Positions 54,306 to 62,900 of a stretch of DNA of 64,000 nt are shown piece after piece. Below the pieces are notes generated by a model. It was not told the DNA's origin. It did not search any database and saw only the letters and a list, made by a program, of their open reading frames with translations. Where the stretch lies: contig NZ_CP120742.1 in assembly GCF_029581275.1 (NCBI RefSeq), forward strand, positions 7,068,501-7,132,500, read 5' to 3'. Both the position numbers and the translations under genes were made by a program. Numbering within the stretch: the stretch's first letter is position 1; each line of letters opens with the position of its first letter. The stretch is from Micromonospora sp. WMMD1155. GTDB lineage: Bacteria > Actinomycetota > Actinomycetes > Mycobacteriales > Micromonosporaceae.

Positions 54306-54325
54306 TCCGACAGCGCGCACGACCC

Positions 54326-54360
54326 ACCGGCCCGTGGCTTCCCACCAGCCACGGGCCGGT
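54326..54360 (+). terminator. Perfect hairpin after the exporter operon
   Basis: Bases 54326-54339 (ACCGGCCCGTGGCT) pair perfectly with 54347-54360 around a 7-base loop. It lies 21 bases after the permease stop and separates the exporter from the following assembly-line genes, which therefore need their own promoter in the 165 bases before 54526. Confidence 0.8.
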
Positions 54361-54525
54361 GTCTGTGCGGGTCATCGCCGGGAAAGACCGGTGGACGTAG
54401 CCACCTGACTACCCCGGTCCTAGCCGAGATGACACCCCGCCCGGGCATTTCGCAGCTGTTGCGGTCTGACCAACATTTCCACAGACCCCGGTCGCTAAAC
54501 GCCAGCGCACAGAAGGTGGGATTTC

Positions 54526-57500
54526 ATGCGCACGCACGCCTCCGAGTCCACGCACACCGTCGTCGACCTCCTCCGCGCCCGCGCCCGGGAGCAACCGGAC
54601 CGGCGTGCCTACCTCTTCCTCGACCGCGACGGCCTGGAACGGGAGAGTCTGACGTTCGCGGCCCTGGACCGGCGCGCCAAGGCGATCGCCACCCGGGTGC
54701 GCCGGCACGCGGCGCCCGGCGACCGGGTGCTGATCCTGCACCCGCCGTCGCTGGAGTACATCGCCTGTTTCTTCGGCTGTCTCTACGCCGGGGTGGTCGC
54801 CGTGACGGCCTACCCGCCGAACTTCACCCGTCGCCTGGAGCGCATCCGCGGCCTGGTCCGCGACTCCTCCCCCGCTCTGGCTCTGACCACCGACCGGATC
54901 AGCGCCGCCGCCAGTGCCCGTTTCACCCAGGCGGAGGAGTTGGTCGGCTTCGACTGGCTGGACACCGCCACCGTCGCCGACGACGACGCCGACTGGTGCC
55001 CGCCGCGCATCGACGGCGACTCGCTGGCGTTCCTGCAGTACACCTCCGGCACCACCGGGGACCCGCGCGGCGTGATGGTGAGCCACGGCAACCTGCTGCG
55101 CAACGCCGCCACCCTGCACGACGCCGTCGGCTACCACCCGGACGACCGGATGGTCAGCTGGCTGCCGCCGTACCACGACATGGGTTTGATCGCCGGCGTG
55201 CTGCAACCCGTCCACGGCGGGTTCGAGGCGGTCCTGTTGGCACCCGCGACGTTCGCGCTCGACCCGTTCCAGTGGTTGCAGGCCATCTCCCGCTACGGCG
55301 GGACCACGTCGTACGCCCCCGACTTCGCCTACAACCTCTGTACCGACCGGATCGACGAGGAACGGCGGGCCGGGTTGGACCTGTCGACCTGGACGAGCGC
55401 GGTGCTCGGCGCCGAGCCGACCCGGGTCGACACGCTACGGCGCTTCGCCGCCACGTTCGCCGACTGCGGCTTCCGTCCCGAGGCGTTCCGCTCCGGGTAC
55501 GGGCTGGCCGAGTCGACGCTCGCCGTGACCATCACCCGGGCCGCGCCGGCCGAGTTCGACGTGAGCGCCAGCGCGCTGGAGCGCGGGGAGATCACCCCGG
55601 CGACGGAGGAAACCGACCGCCGCCGGCTGGTGAGCGTCGGACCCGGCATCGACCCGGAGCAGTCCGTGGTCGTGGTCGACGCGGCGGACCGCCGACTGCT
55701 GACGGCCGGCGAGGTCGGCGAGATCTGGGTGCGCGGACCGAGCGTCGCCCAGGGCTACTGGCGGCGGCCCGAGCAGACCCGCGAGACGTTCCAGGCGCGG
55801 GTCACCACCGGCGAAGGGCCGTTCCTGCGCACCGGCGACCTCGGTTTCGTCCACGACGGCGAGCTCTACGTCACCGGCCGGATCAAGGACATGATCATCG
55901 TGCGGGGGCGCAACCTCTACCCCCAGGACGTCGAGCGGTGCGCGGTGGCCAGCCACCCGGCGTTGCGCTCCGGCCTGGCGGCCGCAGCCGGTCTGGACAC
56001 CTCGGCCGGAGAGCAGTTGCTCGTCGTCGCCGAGGTGCGCCGCGACGCCACCGAACCGGACGTGGACGGCATCGTCGCGGCGATCCGGCAGGCGGTGACC
56101 GCCGAGTTCGAGGTGGCCGTGCACGCCGTGGTGCTGGTCCGCGCCGGCACGCTGCCGCGGACCTCCAGCGGCAAGGTGCAGCGGCACGCGGCGAAGCAGG
56201 GGTACGCCGAGGGCGACCTGACCGAACTCGCCCGATGGGTCTCCGACGAGCAGACCTCGACGCCGACCCGACCGACGACGACCCGACCGACGACGACCCG
56301 ACCGACGACGACCGACGGCGCGTCCGCGCCGGTCGGGACCGACGGGCTCGACGGCGGGACGTGCCGGGCCGGAACCGGGGCGGTCCCGGCCGGTGCGGGC
56401 AGCCGCACCGGCGACGCGACCCCGGTTCGGGACCTGCTCGACGCGCTGCCCGAGGCGATGCGGGAAGCGGTGGTCTGCGCCGAGATCTGCCGACGGATCG
56501 CCGCCACCCCAGGCGTCGACGCCGCCGCCATCACCCCGGACATCCCGCTCACCCTGTTGGGCCTCGACTCGCTGCGGGCCCTCCAGGTGCAGAGCGCCCT
56601 CGAACGCGACCTGGCCGTGCGGTTGCCGCTGGAGGAGTTCGCCGACGCCACAGTGGACCAACTGGCCCGCCTGGTGACCGCGCGACTCGCCGCCCCACGG
56701 GCCGACGACCCGGCCGAGGTCACGACGCTGCCGGCGCTGGTCGCCGACCCGGCCCGCCGGGGCGAGCCGTTCCCGCTGACCGACCTGCAACACGCCTACC
56801 TGGTCGGTCGCAGCGGCGCCGCGCGCCTCGGCGGCGTCTCCACCTACTGGTACACCGAGCTGGACTCCGCGTCGCTGAACGTGCCGCGCCTGGTGCGGGC
56901 CCTCGGCGCGCTGGTCGAGCGGCACGAGATGCTGCGCGCCGTCATCAGCTCCGACGGCACGCAGCGGATCCTGACGGCGCCCGGAGCCGTGCCGGTGCGG
57001 GAGATCGACCTGTGCGACGCCTCGCTGGACGAGGCCGACGAGGCCCTCGCCGCGGTACGCGAGGAGATGTCGCACCAGGTGCTGCCCCTGGACACCGGAC
57101 CGATGCTGGACGTCCGGATCAGCCGGCTCCCGCTCGGGCACACCAGGGTGCACATCGGCTTCGACCTGCTGGTGGGCGACGTCCGCAGCGTGCAGGTCCT
57201 CTTCGACGAGTGGCGTCGGCTCTACCTCGACCCGAGCGCCACGCTGCCCGAGATCGGGGTGTCGTTCCGCGACTACGTGCTCGCCGTGCGGGCGATGGAG
57301 ACCGGCCCGGAGTACGCCCGGTCCCGGGCCTACTGGTTGGACCGGCTGGACACCCTCCCCGGCGGGCCCGACCTACCACTCGCGCCGAGCGCCGGGGAGC
57401 TGCGCCGGTCCCGTTTCCACCGTCACGAGCACCGGATCGACGCCGGGACCTGGTCCCGGATCAAGCGGGACGCGTCGGCGCACGGCGTCACCCCGTCGGC

Positions 57501-59970
57501 CGTGCTGCTCGCCGCGTACTCGTCGGCCCTCGGCCGGTGGAGCGGTACCTCACGGTTCTGCGTGGCCACCACCCTGTTCAACCGGCTGCCGCTGCACCCC
57601 GACGTTGACGCGGTGGTCGGTGACTTCACGTCGATCACCCTGTTGGAGATCGACCTGGGCGGCGGACCGAGCCTCGCCGAGCTGGCCATTCGGATCCAGC
57701 GCCAGCTGTGGCGCGACCTGGAGCACCGGCACTTCAGCGGCGTCCAGGTGCTGCGCGAGCAGGCCCGCCGGCGGGGGGCCGCCCTGCCGGTGCCGGTCGT
57801 GTTCACCAGCGGCCGGGACACCGGCGAGATCCACACCCGGTGGCTCGGCGACACCGCCTTCTCGGTGTCACAGACCCCGCAGATCTGGATCGACCACCAG
57901 GTGCGGGAGGAGGACGGCGCGGCCCTGGTGAGCTGGGACGCCGTGGACGAGCTGTTCCCCGACGGGTTGGTGGAGCAGATGTTCGGCGGGTTCGTCGACG
58001 TGTTGCGGCGGCTGGGGTCGGGCAGCGGGTGGACCGGTCCGGCCGAGGTGTCGCCCGCCGGGTTGGCCGAGTTGGTGGCCGGGGTGAACGCGACGCAGGC
58101 CCCGATACCGTCCGGGCTGTTGTGGACCCGTCTGGTCGAGCACGCGAAGGCCGACCCGGACGGGCTGGCCGTGGTGGCCTCCGGCCGACGGCTGACCTTC
58201 GGAGAGCTGTTCACCCGGGCGTCGTACGTCGCGCACCGGCTCGTCGCCGCCGGTGTGACCCGGGGTGATCGGGTCGCCGTCGTCATCGACAAGTCGGTCG
58301 AACAGGTGATCGCGGTGCTGGGCGTCGGGTTGGCGGGCGCCGCGTACGTGCCGGTGGACCCGTCGGTGCCGACTCAGCGCCAGAGGTACGTGGTCGAGCA
58401 CGCGGACTGCTCGGCGGTGCTGGTCCGTGCTGGTGCCGACACCGACGGCTGCGGCTCGGGTCTGCCGATCCTGGTGGTGGACGCCGACGACGAGGCCGCG
58501 GTGGCGGACGACCCGCCGGCCGTCGCCACGCAGGTCCAACCGAACGAACTGGCGTACATCATCTACACCTCCGGCTCCACCGGCCGACCCAAAGGCGTCG
58601 CCATCAGCCACCAAGCCGCCGTCAACACCTGCGTCGACGTCAACCACCGCTACACAATCACCGCCCACGACGCCGTCCTCGGACTCTCCGCCCTCAGCTT
58701 CGACCTCTCCGTCTGGGACATCTTCGGCGCCCTCGCCACCGGCGCCACCCTCGTCCTACCCGAACCGGCCGCCAACCGCGACCCCGCCCGCTGGCACCAC
58801 CTCATCACCGAACACCACATCACCATCTGGAACTCCGTACCCGCCCTCATGGCCATGCTCGTCGAACACCTCGAAGCCACCCACCAAACCGCCCCCACCC
58901 TGCGCCGCGTCCTCCTCTCCGGCGACTGGATCCCCACCGACCTCCCCACCCGAATCCACACCACCGCCCCCAACACCCAAGTCACCTCACTCGGCGGAGC
59001 CACCGAAGCCGCCATCTGGTCGATCCTGCACGACATCGACCACATCGACCCCACCTGGGACTCCATCCCCTACGGCAAACCCATGACCAACCAAACCATC
59101 CACGTCCTCAACGACCGCCACCAGGAATGCCCCACCCACGTCACCGGCCACCTCCACATCGGCGGCACCGGCCTCGCCGACGGCTACCACAACGACCCCG
59201 ACAAAACCACCACCGCCTTCATCACCCACCCCACCACCGGCCAACGCCTCTACCACACCGGCGACCTCGGCCGCCGACACCCCGACGGCACCATCGAATT
59301 CGCCGGCCGCAACGACCACCAAGTCAAAATCGGCGGCTACCGCATCGAACTCGGCGACATCGAACACGCCCTCGCCAGCCACCCGGCGGTGCGCACGGCC
59401 ATCGCGACCACCACGGGAGACCGGCACCACCGTCGGCTCGCCGCGTACGTCCTGCCACACCCCGGAAACCACGACGGGAACCTCGGGGCCGCCGTCCGGG
59501 AGCACGCGAGCAGCCTGTTGCCGTCGTACATGCTGCCCAGCACCATCACCGTCCTGGACGCCCTGCCGCTCACCCCGAACGGCAAGGTCGATCGCGCCAG
59601 CCTGCCCGAACCCGGGGTCGTGGTGACCGACCACACGCCACCGCGGACCCCGGTGGAGCGGGCGGTGGCCACGCAGCTCGGTCAGGTCCTGGGCGTCCCG
59701 CAGGTGTGCGTGCGGTCCAACTTCTTCGAGCTCGGCCTCGACTCCGTGCTGATCCTGCGACTGCACCGTGAGCTGCGGACCGCCCTCGGGCGCGACTTCC
59801 CGCTCACGTTGCTCTTCGAACACACAAGCGTGCGGCGCCTGGCGGGGGTCCTCACCGGCACCGACGACCGCGACGCGGACCTGGACGCGGCCTTCGCCCG
59901 TGGCCAACGCAACCGTCGAGCCCGGCGACGCGTCGCCCGGTCCGGACAGGAAGAGGAGACAAGGGCATGA
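54526..59970 (+). CDS. FAAL-ACP-Cy-A(Cys)-PCP starter protein
   Basis: The 1814-residue protein begins with a fatty-acyl-AMP ligase (1-585; YTSGTTGDPRGV, SWLPPYHDMGLI, GYGLAEST) that should activate a carboxylic acid and load the ACP (LGLDSL, Ser682). A heterocyclization domain follows (745-1180) with the intact motif FDLLVGDVRS (Asp880, Asp885, Ser888). Then an A domain (1200-1690) with pocket D-L-W-N-L-S-L-I-W-K, very close to the cysteine code DLYNLSLIWK, and a PCP (LGLDS, Ser1740). Product: an acyl group closed with Cys to a thiazoline. ATG 54526 has AAGGTGGGA upstream. The A core differs in codon use from the rest. The stop overlaps the next start (ATGA). Confidence 0.92.
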   Translation: MRTHASESTHTVVDLLRARAREQPDRRAYLFLDRDGLERESLTFAALDRRAKAIATRVRRHAAPGDRVLILHPPSLEYIACFFGCLYAGVVAVTAYPPNFTRRLERIRGLVRDSSPALALTTDRISAAASARFTQAEELVGFDWLDTATVADDDADWCPPRIDGDSLAFLQYTSGTTGDPRGVMVSHGNLLRNAATLHDAVGYHPDDRMVSWLPPYHDMGLIAGVLQPVHGGFEAVLLAPATFALDPFQWLQAISRYGGTTSYAPDFAYNLCTDRIDEERRAGLDLSTWTSAVLGAEPTRVDTLRRFAATFADCGFRPEAFRSGYGLAESTLAVTITRAAPAEFDVSASALERGEITPATEETDRRRLVSVGPGIDPEQSVVVVDAADRRLLTAGEVGEIWVRGPSVAQGYWRRPEQTRETFQARVTTGEGPFLRTGDLGFVHDGELYVTGRIKDMIIVRGRNLYPQDVERCAVASHPALRSGLAAAAGLDTSAGEQLLVVAEVRRDATEPDVDGIVAAIRQAVTAEFEVAVHAVVLVRAGTLPRTSSGKVQRHAAKQGYAEGDLTELARWVSDEQTSTPTRPTTTRPTTTRPTTTDGASAPVGTDGLDGGTCRAGTGAVPAGAGSRTGDATPVRDLLDALPEAMREAVVCAEICRRIAATPGVDAAAITPDIPLTLLGLDSLRALQVQSALERDLAVRLPLEEFADATVDQLARLVTARLAAPRADDPAEVTTLPALVADPARRGEPFPLTDLQHAYLVGRSGAARLGGVSTYWYTELDSASLNVPRLVRALGALVERHEMLRAVISSDGTQRILTAPGAVPVREIDLCDASLDEADEALAAVREEMSHQVLPLDTGPMLDVRISRLPLGHTRVHIGFDLLVGDVRSVQVLFDEWRRLYLDPSATLPEIGVSFRDYVLAVRAMETGPEYARSRAYWLDRLDTLPGGPDLPLAPSAGELRRSRFHRHEHRIDAGTWSRIKRDASAHGVTPSAVLLAAYSSALGRWSGTSRFCVATTLFNRLPLHPDVDAVVGDFTSITLLEIDLGGGPSLAELAIRIQRQLWRDLEHRHFSGVQVLREQARRRGAALPVPVVFTSGRDTGEIHTRWLGDTAFSVSQTPQIWIDHQVREEDGAALVSWDAVDELFPDGLVEQMFGGFVDVLRRLGSGSGWTGPAEVSPAGLAELVAGVNATQAPIPSGLLWTRLVEHAKADPDGLAVVASGRRLTFGELFTRASYVAHRLVAAGVTRGDRVAVVIDKSVEQVIAVLGVGLAGAAYVPVDPSVPTQRQRYVVEHADCSAVLVRAGADTDGCGSGLPILVVDADDEAAVADDPPAVATQVQPNELAYIIYTSGSTGRPKGVAISHQAAVNTCVDVNHRYTITAHDAVLGLSALSFDLSVWDIFGALATGATLVLPEPAANRDPARWHHLITEHHITIWNSVPALMAMLVEHLEATHQTAPTLRRVLLSGDWIPTDLPTRIHTTAPNTQVTSLGGATEAAIWSILHDIDHIDPTWDSIPYGKPMTNQTIHVLNDRHQECPTHVTGHLHIGGTGLADGYHNDPDKTTTAFITHPTTGQRLYHTGDLGRRHPDGTIEFAGRNDHQVKIGGYRIELGDIEHALASHPAVRTAIATTTGDRHHRRLAAYVLPHPGNHDGNLGAAVREHASSLLPSYMLPSTITVLDALPLTPNGKVDRASLPEPGVVVTDHTPPRTPVERAVATQLGQVLGVPQVCVRSNFFELGLDSVLILRLHRELRTALGRDFPLTLLFEHTSVRRLAGVLTGTDDRDADLDAAFARGQRNRRARRRVARSGQEEETRA
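56266..56310 (+). repeat. Three perfect tandem copies of a 15-base unit
   Basis: The unit ACCCGACCGACGACG occurs three times without change inside the FAAL-ACP linker of the starter protein and encodes repeats of five residues (TRPTT type). It is probably a slippage-prone flexible linker whose copy number may differ between strains. Confidence 0.85.
58555..59385 (+). other. Composition island covering the core of the cysteine A domain
   Basis: From about the A3 motif to shortly after A8 the codon choice shifts: third positions become almost uniformly C, and AAA, CAA and GAA/CAC/ACC codons become common, while the flanks use G-ending codons freely (GTG, CTG, CGG, GCG). Both edges are sharp to within tens of bases. 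The frame stays open and all motifs are intact. It looks like an A-core segment brought in by recombination from a different source. Confidence 0.65.
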
Positions 59971-62900
59971 GCACCGACACCGTCGACATCGCCGTGGTCG
60001 GCCTGGCCGGCCGATTCCCGGGGGCCCCCGACGTCACCCGGTTCTGGCACAACCTACGCGCCGGCACCGAGTCGATCCGCCACTTCACCGACGATGAACT
60101 ACTCGCCGCCGGCGTCGCCCCGGAACTGGTGGCCGACCCCCGCTTCGTCAAGGCATGGGGGGCGTTGGAGGACGCCGAACTCTTCGACGCCCGGTTCTTC
60201 GGCTACGGCGCCCGGGAGGCGGCGCTGCTCGACCCGCAGCACCGCATCTTCCTGGAGTGCGCGTGGGAGGCGCTCGAGGACGCCGGGCACACCCCGGCGT
60301 CGTACCCCGGCTCGATCGGCGTGTACGCGGGCGCCAGTCTGTCGTCGTACCTGCTGGCCCACCTGCTGCCCGGTCGCGGCCTGGACGCCTCCGCCGACGG
60401 CCTGGAGCTGCTCGTGGCCAACGACAAGGACTACCTGGCCAGCCGGGTGAGCTACAAGCTCGACCTGGACGGCCCGGCGGTCTGCGTGCAGAGCGCCTGC
60501 TCCACCTCGCTGCTCGCCGTTCACCAGGCCTGTCAGGCGCTGCTGGCCGACGAGTGCGACCTGGCGCTGGCCGGCGGCGTGACGGTGCGGTTCCCGCAGA
60601 CCCGCGGCTACCTCTACCAGGAGGGCATGATCCTCTCGCCGGACGGGCACTGCCGCCCGTTCGACGCGCAGGCCCGGGGCACGGTCAGCGGCAGCGGCGC
60701 CGGAGTGGTGGTGCTGCGCCGCCTCGACGACGCGCTCGCCGACGGCGACCGGATCGACGCGGTCATCCGCGCCACCGCGGCGAACAACGACGGCGCCGCC
60801 AAGGTCGGCTACACCGCGCCGAGCATCCAGGGCCAGGCACGGGTGGTGTCGGCGGCGATCGGGCTGGCCGGTGTGCACCCGGAGAGCATCAAGGCGATCG
60901 AGGCGCACGGCACCGGCACCGCGCTCGGCGACCCGATCGAGATCGCCGCGCTGACCAAGGTCTTCCAGCGGCACACCGACCGGCGCGGCTACTGCGCGGT
61001 CAGCTCGGTGAAGAGCAACATCGGGCACCTGGACAGCGCCGCCGGCATCGCCTCGCTGATCAAGGCGGTGCTCCAGCTCAAGCACGGCGAGCTGGTGCCG
61101 AACGTCAACTACACAGCACCCAACCCGGAGATCGACTTCGCGGCGACGCCGTTCCGGGTCAACGAGGAACTCCAGCCGTGGAAGGCCAACGGCGATCCGC
61201 GGCGCATCGGCGTGAGCTCCTTCGGGTTCGGTGGCACCAACGTGCACGCCATCCTGGAGGAACCGCCGGCCCGGGAGCTGTCCGGCACCCGCCGCGACCG
61301 TCAGCTGATCGTGGTGTCCGCCCGCAGTGCCGCCGCGTTGGACACGGCGACCGACCGGCTGGCCACCGCCTTCGCCGACGCCGACGCGCCCGACGACGCG
61401 CCGGAGCTGCTCGACATCGCCGACGCGGCCTGGACGTTGCAGACCGGGCGTGCCCACTTCCCGCACCGGCGGGCCGTCGTGGTCGACGACGTCCGTACCG
61501 CCGCCGGCGCGCTGGGCGGCGGGGAGGGTCCGCGGACCCTCTCCGGTCGGGCGCCCACCGAGGAACCCGAGGTGGCCTGGCTCTTCCCCGGGCAGGGCAG
61601 CCAGTACCCGGGCATGGGCGCCGGGCTGTACCGCACCGAGCCGGTGTTCCGCGCCGAGGTGGACCGCTGCGCCGAGGTGCTGACCTCGGCGCTCGGCTTC
61701 GACCTGCGCGACCTGCTGGTGGCCGCGGACCCGACCGACCGGGCCGCTCGGGCCCGGTTGGCCGACACGGCGGTCGCCCAGCCGGCGCTGTTCACCGTCG
61801 AGTACGCGATGGCCCGCCTGCTCACCTCGTGGGGGGTACGCCGCGACGCGGCGATCGGGCACAGCGTCGGCGAGTTCACCGCCGCCACCCTGGCCGGGGT
61901 GTTCGAGCCGGAGGAGGCGGTCCGGCTGGTCGCCGAGCGGGGACGGCTCATGGGCGCCCAGCCGACCGGTGCGATGCTGTCGGTGGCGCTGCCCGCCGAC
62001 GAGCTGGCGGGTCGGCTGCCGGTGGGCCTCGACATCGCGGCCTACAACGCGCCCGAGGTCTGCGTGGTCGCGGGCACCGCCGAGGACGTACAGGCGTTCG
62101 CCGCGATGCTGGAGGCCGACGGTGTCGGGCACCGGATGCTGCACACCTCGCACGCCTTCCACTCCCGGATGATGGACGCGGTGGTCGGCCCGTTCGCCGC
62201 CGCCGTGGCCGCCGCGGCGCCCTCGGCGCCCACCACGCCGATCCTCTCCGGACGCACCGGCACCTGGCTGACCGGGGCGGACGCCGCCAGCCCGGAGTAC
62301 TGGAGTGCCCAGCTCCGCGAGCCGGTCCGCTTCGCCGACGGGATGGTCCGCCTGCGCGAACAGGGCACCGGTGTCCTCGTGGAGGTCGGCCCCGGCACCA
62401 CCCTGTGCACTCTCGCCCGGTTGGCGCCCGAGGCGCGCGGCGTGGTCGCGGTGCCCACCATGCGCGCCCCGGACGCCGACGGCTCCGACGAGGCGACGGC
62501 CCTGGAGGCCGTCGGTCGGCTCTGGCTGGGCGGCGTGGAGATCGACTGGGGCGGCGTGCAGGACGGCGCCCACCGCCGCCGGGTGGCTCTGCCGACCTAC
62601 CCCTTCGAGCGCCGGCGCTACTTCGTGGAGGCACCCACCACCACCGGCGGCACCGCGCCGGGCGTCGTGGTCGAGGACGCTGACGACATCGACTTCGGCG
62701 AGGCCGACACCCGCCCGTCGCTGACCACCGTCTACCTGGCCCCACGGACCGACGTCGAACGGCGCATCGCGGTCATCTGGCAGGACCTGCTCGGCGTGGC
62801 ACCGATCGGCGTCGACGACATCTTCATCGAGCTGGGCGGTCACTCGCTGCTCGCCACCAAGGTGGTCAGCCGGATCCAGCAGGACCTGGGCGTCGAGGTG

